A stretch of 64,000 nucleotides of DNA from Clusia tigrina (Eukaryota; Arthropoda; Insecta; Diptera; Clusiidae): contig OV050030.1 of the NCBI GenBank assembly GCA_920105625.2, positions 97,233,152 to 97,297,151 on the forward strand, read 5' to 3'. Within the stretch, counting starts at the first letter, position 1. Each line of letters opens with the position of its first letter. The notes beneath the pieces are model-generated. The model saw nothing but the letters and a program-made list of their open reading frames with translations. It did not search any database and had not been told where the DNA came from. A program made the translations under genes and the position numbers. Of this stretch, positions 24,437-34,825 are shown piece after piece.

Positions 24437-24919
24437 CATTGGCAGGATTGATCATGTTGTATCTCAAGTGATATCCATCTTCACCACGGCAGAACATAAG
24501 CGGATATTGTAGTGAGTCCTACGATCGATGAGTTTCATTGATTCGCTCTAATGCATCTCCAGCGACGTTTAATAACAATATCACGGGATTCTAAATTATC
24601 GCCAACAACAACAATTGATATTTCATCGGCCGTCCGTGCATTATATTGCCGTTCATGAGTGCCTGCTGGTCGTTTTTCCGCTTTTATGACGATCCTGTGA
24701 TCATCAGATGGCATCCTTTCTAACGAAGTTTTGAATAATCGAATTAGTTCGTTGTGTTCATGCAACATTTCTTGCAATTGCTGCACAATTTCTCTCTTCG
24801 TCGCATTGAAAATTGCACAACGTCGATTCACTTCTTCATTTGAATCTCCAAGGAAATATATTTGGAGATATTTGTGATTTTGATCAGGATGCGGCAAGAA
24901 GATAAATTTGCCCGTGAAT
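24437..24919 (-). pseudogene. H1 region between zinc finger and Rep
   Basis: The open part (24897-24535) encodes the conserved linker of RepHel proteins, including LPHPDQNHKYLQIYFLGD and NEEVNRRCAIFN, and then a polar region. It lies between two inferred introns. Its start, just downstream of the 79-bp intron, is also present in H2 at 44945-45040. Confidence 0.7.
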
Positions 24920-24998
24920 CTGTATAGTTGCAGACAAATATGTTAATTTCTGTATTTTATTGGCGAGATAATAAGTGTTAGATTGTTGGTGAACTAAC
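24920..24998 (-). other. Short intron (79 bp) in H1
   Basis: The minus strand shows AAG/GTTAGTTC at 24998 and CAACTATACAG at 24920. The same intron occurs in H2 (about 45036-45115). Confidence 0.55.
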
Positions 24999-25613
24999 CT
25001 TGAATGTGGGATTGTAATTATGTTCATTCACAATTTCCCCACCAAACGACGTCATTTGAAAACAATCGCTATACATCTTGGATTTTTGTAAAAAATGATT
25101 CGAATTTGGTGATTCACCGTAAAGCAACGATTGCAATGGCTATGGTGGAGGAAGTAAATCTGGTAATTTCACTTTTCCGCTTGCGCAACACAATCCGGCC
25201 GGTTCTTTTGGAAATTTCAGTGCATCGCAATGCGGGCAAACGACAGACATCGAACCAAATCGAACTGATGCGTGCCCACCGTATTCAATGTCCGGCTCAT
25301 ATCGAAAGGCTGCACGTTCGATATTCAAATTAGGCAATCGTTGTTGTTGCTGGCGTCTTCGGTGAGCAGCCAAACGTTGTTCTCTTGCTTCATGAATTTC
25401 CTGAGCACGAGCTTGTCTTCTTCTCAATCGTTGTTACTCATTGTAAGCTTCGTGAGCCTCTTGTGATTGTCGCGCACGATGTTCAATCATTCCGATTCGA
25501 GCAGATTCCCTTGCAGTGGCATTTTCCTCTTCCGTACGACGTGCTGTATAATTACGTTGGTCCGTTGTAAGTCGGGAACGTCGACCGATATTAGCGCGAC
25601 CTCTTTGTGGCAT
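24999..25613 (-). pseudogene. H1 N-terminal region with zinc finger
   Basis: The likely start is the ATG at 25611-25613 (MPQRGRANIGRRS). A long, highly charged helical region rich in Arg, Gln and Ala follows, then a Cys-rich element CPHCDALKF...CCASGKV of the sort found at the N-terminus of insect Helitron proteins. Stops at 25434-25436 (TAA) and 25140-25142 (TAG) interrupt one frame. Both stops occur at the same places in H2, so they predate the duplication. Confidence 0.8.
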
Positions 25614-26478
25614 CGTAACAAATTTCAATCTGTAATTGATCACTTTGTATGAAACACACATAAAGTTTTCAAGGAATAATTTTCAATAATTTACCTTTTG
25701 AATAGCCGAAATAAAGAAAGCAAACGACCGAAATTGAACGATTCAAATAATTTACAAATCAGCTGAAGAAATAACACAAAGAAATTCCAATGGAAATGAG
25801 ATTAGGTATTCACCAACAAACGAAAATAATGAACTCACTTTTTTTGTTTGAAATGTCAATAATTTCACTCAAAAACTGATGATCCACAGATTTAAAATCA
25901 AATATTTTGTGAATGTAAACAATTTAACAATTTAATGTAATGAATTTAACTGGAGAAATCAATTAAAATTTGGAAAAATGTCAGAAAGTCAATTGACCGT
26001 GTCCGCACTGTTCGAATAAACAAATCAGAAAGAGCAAACAATATACGCAGCTGTCAAAATAAATAAGCGTCTACAGCTCCATCTGTTGAGTTATTGGTGT
26101 ATCAGTCAGTGCTTACAACACCAATATGAAACTAAATGTGCGCGTGCAACACCACGCACATACAAAAAAAATGAGAACAAAAAGTGAGATTAGGTTTTTC
26201 AAATTTTCGAATTTTCCGACTTTTCCGAATGTTTTGAGATTTGCAAGAAACAATTGGAAAAAAAATTTGAAAGAAAAAAAATTTTGTACGGAAAAAAGTA
26301 CTTTTTGGAATTTTTAAATTTTCCGACTTTTCTTCAAGAAAAGTATAAGGTTTTTTATTTCTAACCTTCCCAGATCCACAACAAACAACCTCTGAAAATT
26401 CCATCAATATTGGTCCAGCCGTTCTCGAGCCTTACTCACTCACAAACAAACATTCATTTTTATATACTTGTATATAGA
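25614..26478 (-). other. H1 5' noncoding region
   Basis: About 860 bp of noncoding Helitron sequence lie between the 5' terminus and the start codon. Homopolymer-rich A/T stretches and short inverted TTTTCGA/TCGAAAA-like pieces occur near 26180-26340. Most of it is repeated at 45730-46482 in H2. Confidence 0.6.
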
Positions 26479-26555
26479 TTTGTTTTTTGTATTTATTTTA
26501 TAACATCATTTCTCTTAAATATAATGTCATCTTTTCATTTCTTAATAATTATATA

Positions 26556-26858
26556 AGTTAACGTATAATACATTGTATTTGTCCACACACGAGCATACAA
26601 CGCAGACATTGTGTCAGCACCAACATTCCAGCGGGATCCTATTGCACTTGGGAACGGGTAAAGGTATTTAGCAACGTTCCAACACTCATCACTCGGCGCG
26701 TGGACTACGTCAGCAGTTTATGTCTTTAGTTAAGTTATGTTAAGATCATTATTGTTTGTAAACTTCATCCGGTTTTGTTCATAAATAAAGTAAGACGTGT
26801 TGCTAATCCAACACGCAACCTTTTTTAAAAATTATATTAAATTAATATTTTGTTAATT
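26556..26858 (+). repeat. E1 5' LTR
   Basis: The LTR is about 303 bp, with AGTTAAC at the start and GTTAATT at the end, preceded by the TATA target. An AATAAA-like signal (CATAAATAAAG) lies near 26781-26790. It matches the 3' LTR at 33868-34171 apart from about ten changes. Confidence 0.88.
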
Positions 26859-26876
26859 GGCGTCCGAGCAGGGATC
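26858..26876 (+). promoter_or_regulatory. E1 primer binding site
   Basis: TGGCGTCCGAGCAGGG follows the 5' LTR directly, the position of the tRNA primer site. I cannot name the tRNA with certainty. Confidence 0.6.
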
Positions 26877-27059
26877 TCTTTTGTATCCTTGCACACATTT
26901 GCCTGAGACGATAGGCAAGTAAGGACGAAGAGGTTTAACCCAGAAAAAGGTCCAACAATTCCGGCTCACCGTTTAGAGTGAGAAAAGGACGCGCCCTAGT
27001 AGCCAACGCAAACGGGAGGTGATCACTGGATCATCAGCAGTCTCACTGTAGTGTTTAAG

Positions 27060-27645
27060 AACTTTAAAAAATAAGGAAATTGTGAAGTAAATGCTTAAAT
27101 TGTTTGTGAACATAAATTATAGAATCCTAAGAATATAAAATTGTGACTTTATTAAAGAAAAAATAATAATCTAAGAAAGTGAGGAAATTTATTTAAAAGA
27201 AAGAAATTATTATTAAAAGGAAAAGAATTAAATATTATTTAGAAAAAAAGAAGATTAAAAATAAGTTATAAGTGTGAAGAAATTAAAAGAAATTATCATT
27301 GACAAAAAGTATTATTAAATGAAAAGGAAAATTAAAAATAAATTATATGTGTGAAGAAATTAAAAGAAATTATCATTGAAAGAAAGAATTATTAAATGAA
27401 AAGGAAAATTAAACATAAATAAGTGTGAAGAAATTAAAAGAAATTATCAATGAAAAAAAAAAGAATTAGTAAATAAAAAATAAAATTAAAAATAAATGAT
27501 AAATGTGAAGAAATATTAAGAAATTATTATTAAAAAGAAAAAAAACAGAAATTGGAAAAAAGTTGTTAAAAAAAGAATAGTGAAATTGTAATTTTCGAAA
27601 GAAAAAATTCATACGAAGCAAACAGCATCAACAGCATCAGTGGAA
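27060..27645 (+). repeat. E1 leader: purine-rich imperfect tandem repeats
   Basis: The leader before gag is extremely A-rich and contains at least three imperfect copies of an approximately 65-bp unit around GTGTGAAGAAATTAAAAGAA (near 27270, 27350, 27425). No long frame is open. It is untranslated leader that could hold packaging signals; that role is inference. Confidence 0.65.
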
Positions 27646-27653
27646 AAAAAGTC

Positions 27654-27673
27654 ATGGTGATTGTAAGGTGAGT
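27654..27673 (+). promoter_or_regulatory. E1 splice donor with upstream ATG
   Basis: AAG/GTGAGT at 27665-27673 is a near-consensus splice donor. An ATG lies 14 bases before the junction (27654-27656) with no stop between. Errantiviruses make env from a spliced mRNA, and the frame phase here matches the acceptor at 32367. Confidence 0.6.
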
Positions 27674-27801
27674 GGCAGATAGTAAGATTACATATTGATT
27701 GCTATTTTATATTTATTCGCGAAACAAAACGTTCCTTAGTCCATCCTATTCCTTTCCTTTTTTTGTGAAAAGGTTCCGAAAAAATATTGTTGAAAGAGAG
27801 T

Positions 27802-29202
27802 ATGCCAGTTGACCGTATCGAAGAGATTACGGACAGACTAAGTAGAACCCTCACAATGAGCCAACCACAGAGGCCTAGCACTAGTTCCAGTGCTCAAAAG
27901 GAGGAAGTTAGAACTATAGTGTTGGATTACTTCAAACAGGACACCCCTGATGAAGGAGTGGATCAACCTATAGGAGCAATTCGTATCGAAGAATTGGACA
28001 AAATTCCCGATATTGTTAGATCACTAAGAGAATTTTCGGGAATTGCGGGCGAATTCGGTTCATGGCGGAAATCGGTAGAAAGGGTACTGGAGCTTTTCGA
28101 AAGCATTAAAGGTACTGGAAGATATTTTGCCATTCTCCATACAATACGGACAAAAATTACTGGGGAAGCAGACACTGCTCTTGATTCATACAGAACACCT
28201 CTAGACTGGGTCAAGATAAGAAAGTGTCTAATGATGCATTACTCCGATAGGAGAGATATTGGTACACTTGAATATCAGATGACAACCATGTCTCAAGGAC
28301 ACAAAACCATAACAGAATTCTATCAAGCGGTGTACCAACACCTATCACTAATATTGGACAAGATAACTTGTCTTGAACTGGACACAGGTAGCCTTTCTTC
28401 AATGACAAACGCTAATAGAGAAAAAGCACTTGATACCTTCGTGCGTGGGCTGAAAGGCGATTTGCCAAGACTATTAAGCGTCAAGGAACCTACATCTTTG
28501 CCACAGGCATTACACATCTGTTTAAAATTGGACAATATGACTTATCGGATGCATCATGCTCACGGGCAGATACCTAAGCCAAACGCGCAGGGATACAAAC
28601 CAAATCCTCAGGTATTCACCAGAAATATTTTTTATCCTGAACTCGCTCATGGGGGAGCTCCAACCAGACCACAATTGCCACCACGATTCATACCAAGGCC
28701 AAGGAATGGGCCGAATATTCAGTATCAGCCCCGTCAACAAAATTACCAGTTCACTAACATGAATCAAAGACCTCAAGGATATCCGCGAAATTATCAACAA
28801 TATCCTACAAATCCGGAACCGATGGAAATTGATCGGTCCATCCAATCTAGGCAGATAAATTATGCCAACAGACCGCCGGTCTATAATGGTTATAAGAGGC
28901 CTTATGAAGGTACGTTCCAAGGACCAATCAACAAGGCTCAACGAAACTTTCATTTAAGAACAGAGGGTAATTGCAACAGAGGAGGCAGCGAAGTGGATAA
29001 TCCAAAAATTGACAAAGAAATTGAAGCACTCGAAGGAGCTGTAGGAGGTGTACCGGATATAAATGAATACATGGATGTGGCCAATAATGAATATATTAAT
29101 GAACTAACACACTATTCAGGAGAGGACGCGAAAACCTCGGACAGTCTAGTGGAAGATTTTTCTACTGAAGATCTTAATGCGGATCTTAATTTTTTTGGTT
29201 AA
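27802..29202 (+). CDS. gag: E1 Gag polyprotein
   Basis: The frame is open for 466 codons from the ATG at 27802 to TAA at 29200-29202; upstream codons in the same frame are open but start only with TTG. The protein has a conserved capsid-like helical part (about residues 90-260) and a C-terminal part rich in Pro, Gln, Asn and Arg with no CCHC knuckle, as usual for errantivirus Gag, where a basic region binds RNA. The frame ends at a slippery T run, so pol is probably reached by -1 frameshifting. No internal lesions are visible. Confidence 0.85.
   Translation: MPVDRIEEITDRLSRTLTMSQPQRPSTSSSAQKEEVRTIVLDYFKQDTPDEGVDQPIGAIRIEELDKIPDIVRSLREFSGIAGEFGSWRKSVERVLELFESIKGTGRYFAILHTIRTKITGEADTALDSYRTPLDWVKIRKCLMMHYSDRRDIGTLEYQMTTMSQGHKTITEFYQAVYQHLSLILDKITCLELDTGSLSSMTNANREKALDTFVRGLKGDLPRLLSVKEPTSLPQALHICLKLDNMTYRMHHAHGQIPKPNAQGYKPNPQVFTRNIFYPELAHGGAPTRPQLPPRFIPRPRNGPNIQYQPRQQNYQFTNMNQRPQGYPRNYQQYPTNPEPMEIDRSIQSRQINYANRPPVYNGYKRPYEGTFQGPINKAQRNFHLRTEGNCNRGGSEVDNPKIDKEIEALEGAVGGVPDINEYMDVANNEYINELTHYSGEDAKTSDSLVEDFSTEDLNADLNFFG
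29190..29196 (+). promoter_or_regulatory. Candidate -1 frameshift site at gag end
   Basis: The heptamer T TTT TTT is in the correct phase of the gag codons (AAT TTT TTT GGT TAA), two codons before the gag stop. The frame one base back stays open into the protease. This fits the known -1 frameshift expression of pol in errantiviruses. Confidence 0.65.
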
Positions 29203-29693
29203 ACAGTTCCTCGTTACCATACTTTAAGATAAGAACGGGGAACGGAAGAATACTGAAATTCCTTCTGGACACTGGTAGCAATAAGAATTATATTAAGTCT
29301 GATCTGGCAAATAATCCTCAAAAAAATTGCGACTACTTCTGCGCTAAAACAATATCTGGCAATGTTCAAATTACACACCACACCTTACTAAGGATATTTG
29401 GTGATTCTATTGAACCTATTAAATTTTTCCTTCTACCTGGATTGCGGAATTTTGATGCAATACTAGGTAATGATACCTTGAAGGAACTTTCTGCAATCAT
29501 TCACACAGCTGATAATTACTTTACAATAACGAATGGTATGAAAATACCAAGTTACCAATATATGTCGCAGGACGTGAACAATCTGGAAATACGAGTTGAA
29601 CACCTTTCTGAGAACCAAACATCAACTATGATGAAAATCATCATAGTTGATGTTTCATCAAGAATCTCACAAGAATCTTTTTGCAGATCCTGA
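29197..29693 (+). pseudogene. pol: E1 pol: protease region
   Basis: The -1 frame (frame 3) is open from the slippery site to TGA at 29691-29693. It encodes a retropepsin with an intact D-T-G triad in LLDTGSNKNYI (Asp codon 29268) and the second landmark DAILGNDTL. The frame should continue into reverse transcriptase but is broken at about 29620-29660, where a perfect inverted repeat sits and the RT resumes in frame 1. Confidence 0.8.
29620..29652. repeat. Perfect 14-bp inverted repeat at the pol frame break
   Basis: CATCAACTATGATG (29620-29633), a 5-base loop AAAAT, and the exact reverse complement CATCATAGTTGATG (29639-29652). It coincides with the point where protease and RT frames no longer match, which suggests that the palindrome arose by a templated error that also shifted the frame. 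Confidence 0.85.
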
Positions 29694-32346
29694 TGAAAAA
29701 TTAACTTACACAACGAGAGTTCAGGGTGAAATTCGTACAACCACGGACGAGCCTACTTACACAAGAAACTATCCTTACCAAATGGCTCTGAAAAATGTTG
29801 TCGAGGAAGAAATAAGCAAATTATTAAAAGACGGGATCATAAGACCATCTCATTCTCCCTATAATTCACCCATATGGGTCGTGCCGAAAAAAGAGGATGC
29901 ATCTGGAAAGAGGAAGTACAGAGTCGTAGTGGATTTTAGAAAATTGAATGCGGTTACTGTAGCAGACAAATATCCAATACCAGAAGTTGGGGAAGTTTTA
30001 TCTCAACTGGGCGGCAACAAATCCTTTACGGTAATTGATCTGAAAAGTGGTTTTCATCAAATACTGCTCAGGCAAGAAGACATCGAGAAAACGGCATTCT
30101 CAGTGAACAATGGGAAGTACGAGTTCACAAGGCTTCCGTTTGGATTAAAAAATGCCCCATCAATATTCCAGAGAGCATTGGATGATATTCTAAGAAACTT
30201 CATCGGAAGGACTTGTTATGTCTATATCGATGACATAATTATATTCAGTAAAGACGAAGAATCACATTTTAAACATTTGAAGGAAATCTTTTGTACGTTG
30301 GCAGAGGCAAATATGAGAGTGCAGTTAGATAAATGCGTCTTCTTTAAAAGAGAAGTTGAATTTCTTGGTTTCAAAGTATCTGAGAGTGGCATAAGTACAA
30401 TAAAGGACAGAGTGGATGCCATGGTAAGAATTCCTTACCCTAAAACTTTGAAGCAATTAAGATCTTTTTTGGGGCTTTGCAATTACTATAGAAGATTCAT
30501 AAAGGGTTATGCCGATATAGCTAAACCCCTAACTGCTATGCTGAGGGGCCCAAATGGTTCAATTCCCAGGTCCGAGTCCAGCAAAGTAAAAATAGTACTC
30601 GGTTGTAAGGAAATGAAGGCAATGGATTCTTTAAAGGAGGCTTTATTATCTCGAGAAGTTATGCTTTTTTACCCAAACTACGAGAAAGAATTTCATCTAA
30701 CGACCGATGCCTCCAACGTAGCCCTCGGAGCCGTGCTTAGCCAGGACGATAGGCCAATAGCATTTATTTCCAGAGTATTGTCGGAAACGGAGGAAAACTA
30801 TGCTACAAATGAGAGAGAGATGCTAGCTATAGTATGGGCCCTACATATCTTCAGAAACTACCTATATGGAACTGCTAGAATTATAATTTACACTGACCAC
30901 CAGCCCCTAACATATGCACTGAGTAACCAAAATAGTAATGTCAAGATGAAAAGGTGGAAGGCGATTCTCGAGGAATATAACTATGAAATTAGGTACAAAC
31001 CAGGGAAATCTAACGTGGTAGCAGATGCTCTCTCTAGATCACCAATGACCAACGTGAACTCTTTAACTGGAACCGTTCGTAGCCATGAAAGTTCTGCGGA
31101 AAATTTGGTACCCAGCATGGAGGGTTCTATAAATGCATTCAAAAATCAGATATTCCTTTGTGTGGACGAAGTGCCGTCATATCAATTCCAAATTATATTC
31201 CCTGGATATCATAGACATACAATTGTAGAAAGGGAGTATGATCAGAATAACCTCCTAGCCTTATTGAAAAGATCCTTGAACCCCTCTGTGAATAATGGTA
31301 TAAAGGCACCAGAATTTGTAATGGGTAAAATCCAGGAAATCTATCCTCTGCACTTGTTGAATTATAAGGTTCGCTTCACACAAAAATTCGTGGAGGACGT
31401 GACCTCAGAAAATGACCAGGAAAATGTCATTATTGATACTCACAACAGGGCCCACAGAAATGCAGCGGAAAATAAATTACAGATTTTGGAGAAGTGTTAT
31501 TTCCCAGGCATGTTTGCCAAGATAAAGAGAATAGTGAAACTTTGCTCAACATGGAAGAAGAACAAATACGATAGGCACCCCAATGATCCGAAGTTAGGGG
31601 AAACGCCTATACCTTCATATCCCGGCCAGGTAGTGCATATTGACATATTTTCAACAGACAAAAAATTGGTAATGACAGCCTTGGATAAATTCACCAAGTA
31701 CGCACAAGTTAAATTGTTAACGGGAAAATCTATTGAGGATGTGAGAAGACCCCTAAGAGAACTCCTATTCTTCTTTGGCGTACCAAAAACTATCGTCATC
31801 GATAATGAGACGTCTCTGAATTCCGCCACTATTCTGTTTATGATGAGGGATGAATTGAACATCGAAGTGTTCACTACTCCTCCTTACAGAAGAGAAGCAA
31901 ACGGTCAAGTCGAAAGATTTCATTCAACCCTTGCTGAATTGTTAAGATGTTTAAAGGACGAAGGGGTATGCAGAAATTTCGAAGAACTCCTTGAAAAAGC
32001 AGTGAACGAGTATAATCATTCGATACACTCGACTGTTGAGAGGAAACCTGTTGATTTGTTTTTTGGGAGAACTGTAGATTTTTCTCCAGGTAGCTATGAC
32101 AGAACTAGACAGTCGAATATGGAGAAAATCCAAGAAAGACAGAAACGTAGTTTAGAATATCATAACAAACGGAAACAAAACGACCAACAATACATTCCAG
32201 GCCAGACAGTCTTCGTTAAAATCAATAAGAGATTAGGGACAAAGTTATCAGAGCGATTTAAAAAAGAAATAGTAAAAGAAAACAGGAATTCTACAATAGT
32301 CACCGAAAGCGGAAGCATTGTACACAAGAGACATATTAGAAATTAA
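29653..32346 (+). pseudogene. pol: E1 pol: reverse transcriptase, RNase H, integrase
   Basis: A continuous frame of nearly 900 codons. RT: PYNSPIWVVPKK, VVDFRKLNAVT, RLPFGLKNAPSIFQ and the catalytic YIDDIIIFS (30220-30246). RNase H: FHLTTDASNVALGAVLSQ and IYTDHQPLTYAL. Integrase: a HHCC-type module where the final Cys is replaced by Trp (LCSTWKKNKYDR near 31540), then core residues in HIDIFSTD, VIDNETSLNS and GQVERFHS. It overlaps the env exon slightly at the end. I call it a pseudogene because it is out of frame with the protease; otherwise it is uninterrupted. Confidence 0.88.
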
Positions 32347-32367
32347 TTCACAACTCCTATTTTACAG

Positions 32368-33829
32368 ATTATTAATCTTGACGGCATTATGTGCTGGCGA
32401 AATACAAATATTGGATTACTCGAATTCAATTGATTTACGGAGCTACGATAACCTGATCCATGAAATGGAAGATAATATTGTTCGGAATATCACCTTAAAC
32501 CATCCCCTGATCCCTTACCTTAAATACACAATATCCCAAATTAAATCCTAGATATCACGATTAAAACCAAATGTAAAGTCTAAACGATCACTGGATTTCC
32601 TCGGTAGTGCATGGAAATGGATTGCTGGAAGTCCAGACCGTCAGGATTTTGAGATAATTCAGAAAAAGATAGATGACGTTTTGGAAAATAATAGCAATCA
32701 AATTGTGATAAATCGTCTGTCACTAGAGAAAATAAGTAAACTCACGAACACCAAAAACGAAATAATAAAAATCTTAAAAACAGAACAAAATCTTCATGAT
32801 GAAAGAATATTAGAATGGAAATATAAACTTGAACTTCTAAAAGAAGATGTTGCCAATATTGAATTTGCAATTCATTTGGCAAAAGTAAATATAGTTAATT
32901 CATTTATCCTTTCATCTTTCGAAGTCGAAATCCTAAATGACATATTTAGTAAAAGTAATATTCCATTTTCTAGTACTGATGAACTACTGCACTTTGCAGA
33001 AGTAAAAATTGCTCTCGAAGGTTACAATATACTTTACATATTAAGTGTTCCGACAACAGATACTGAAAATTGTATTAGATTACTAATTAAGGCTATTAAA
33101 TGGGAAAATATTGTAACTAGGCTAGATTATGAATACGTCCTAGACTGTAAGAATAAGAAAAGAATATTTGGATTAAAAAAGAAATGTAAAACATACAATA
33201 GTTTATCAATATGTAGTCCTGAAACTTATGACGATATCACAGATTCCCCGTGCATCCCGAAACTTTTGGCGAGTCAGACATCAAAGTGCACCACCACCAA
33301 TAACGAACACATTTTTACAACAGAAGAAATTGAGGATGGCATATTATGTTTGAACCAATTCAGTGGACAAATTGATGTTGACAACTCAACCATGTGGCTC
33401 AATGGATCGTATGAAATTCACCACTATAATTCTACGGTCCGAGTAAACAACAGGACATACTTATCCAGACAAATCACTGCAACAAAACCTCTTCCTGCCT
33501 TAATTCAACCCATGAGCTCCAACGCTGAAGAAAGAACATTATCTCTGGAACTAATCAATGACATCAATATCAAAAATTCTTTGGCAATCCGTAAACTTAA
33601 ATCGATAAATCAAATAAGTCTATCATTGAACTTGGGAATGGTGTCGACTTTCCTGCTAATTGGGGTTTTCGTTCTTGCAAAATACTGGAAGAAATGGAGA
33701 AACATCAGACCTAAACCAGTTGAAAATATTATCGAAGAGCCTCAACAAGATAATCAACCTACAAATGATTTTACCAGGATATCGAGTAAAGACAAGAAAC
33801 AGAGATTCCCCAGCCTGCCATTCTTTTGA
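32368..33829 (+). pseudogene. env: E1 env-like envelope gene, one internal stop
   Basis: The env exon starts after an acceptor (TATTTTACAG ending at 32367); no suitable ATG lies at its start, so initiation probably depends on the leader ATG at 27654 through splicing. The beginning codes for a hydrophobic, signal-peptide-like stretch. TAG at 32549-32551 breaks the frame; the same frame resumes. Landmarks after it are a basic furin-type site (32576-32587) followed by a conserved fusion-peptide-like segment, several N-glycosylation sequons and a transmembrane segment near 33624-33688 with a basic cytoplasmic tail. It is an endogenous, inactivated copy. Confidence 0.8.
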
Positions 33830-33856
33830 TGTTCCATTCGAGGACGTATGGAACTT

Positions 33857-33867
33857 AGAGGGGGAGG
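33857..33867 (+). promoter_or_regulatory. E1 polypurine tract
   Basis: AGAGGGGGAGG lies directly before the 3' LTR, where plus-strand DNA synthesis starts. Confidence 0.7.
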
Positions 33868-34171
33868 AGTTAACGTATAATACATTGTATTTGTCCACAC
33901 GAGAGCATACAACGCAGACATTGTGTCAGCACCAACATTCCAGCGGGATCCTATTGTACTTGCGAACGGGTAAAGGTATTTAGCAAAGTTCCCACACTCA
34001 TCACTCGGCGCGTGGACTACATCAGCAGTTTATGTCCTTAGTTAAGTTATGTTAAGATCATTATTGTTTGTAAACTTCAGTCCGGTTTTGTTCATAAATA
34101 AAGTAAGACGTGTTGCTAATCCAACACGCAACCTTTTTTAAAAATTAAATTAAATTAATATTTTGTTAATT
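33868..34171 (+). repeat. E1 3' LTR
   Basis: About 304 bp, matching the 5' LTR with about nine substitutions and a one-base insertion, and followed by TATA as the second half of the target duplication. Confidence 0.88.
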
Positions 34172-34192
34172 TATATACTCGTATATATATAT

Positions 34193-34814
34193 TGTTACGA
34201 AATTGCCCTCTTGACAATTTACTCTGTTACAAAATTGCCCTCCTGACAATTTCTCTAACTCTCTGTACTCGGACTCGTACCACTGGATTGTGTAGTAATC
34301 AAACAATCGCTGGTTAAATTAAAATAATTAGCTTTATTTAATTATTGCTATTTACACATTTAATATTTGGCTTAAAGTTTACTTAGTTATTATTTGCACT
34401 TTATTTCACAAACCATTAGTCACTTTATTTAATAAGTAATTTCATCACTTTATTTAATAATGAATTTCATCACTTTGCAAAATTACAAATACTGCTAATA
34501 CTGCTGCTTAGATTAAAATGCCTGATGTATACACTTTTACGATCTCTGATCTACTGTCTTCGACTTTCAACAGTCTTGTCGCTTTTATAGTTTTCGAATG
34601 GTTGGTGTAGAAACTTCCACGCTATTCTCGTATATTCTAGAAGCTTCTATCCTCTTCGACGGAAGTCGAGAATATTCTTTTTGATATTGCCGACAGATGG
34701 TTCTTGAATAAGCTATTATTCGAATAGTTCGCATCTTGACTCACAGGGGGCACTCACTCTGCAGATGGGATCCTAAAAGTATGCAATCCCTTTTCACTGA
34801 GCTATCACGTTTCA
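34193..34814 (-). repeat. G1 3' LTR
   Basis: In sense orientation it starts TGAAACGTGATAGC and ends CAATTTCGTAACA. Its partner at 37593-38214 differs in four bases. A polypurine stretch (AAGCGGAGGGCAG in sense) precedes it at 34815-34828. Confidence 0.9.
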
Positions 34815-34825
34815 CTGCCCTCCGC

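Larger units (their letters stand above)
20972..26478 (-). mobile_element. Helitron H1, both termini present
   Basis: On the minus strand the element begins TCTATATAC at 26478 and ends with a GC-rich hairpin (GCAACGCCTGCGGGG) followed by CTAG at 20972-20975. The base before the TC is A and the base after CTAG is T, as expected for insertion between A and T without duplication. It codes for a RepHel-type protein with an HUH nuclease and a PIF1-like helicase, now broken. The right flank is not the continuation of jockey J2-A, so one junction was rearranged. Confidence 0.9.
26556..34171 (+). mobile_element. E1, errantivirus-type gypsy element (7.6 kb)
   Basis: E1 has two LTRs of about 303 bp flanked by TATA (26552-26555 and 34172-34175), gag, pol and an env frame in the order of insect errantiviruses. 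LTR starts AGTTAAC and ends TTAATT, as in the gypsy group. The LTRs differ by about nine substitutions and one indel, roughly 3 percent, so the insertion is not recent. Lesions: a frame break between protease and RT and one stop codon in env. It is an old endogenous copy. Confidence 0.9.

Noticed and set aside
26556..34171. Fully active errantivirus
   Set aside because: Pol is out of frame between protease and RT, env has an internal stop, the integrase zinc module has lost a Cys, and the LTRs differ by about 3 percent.
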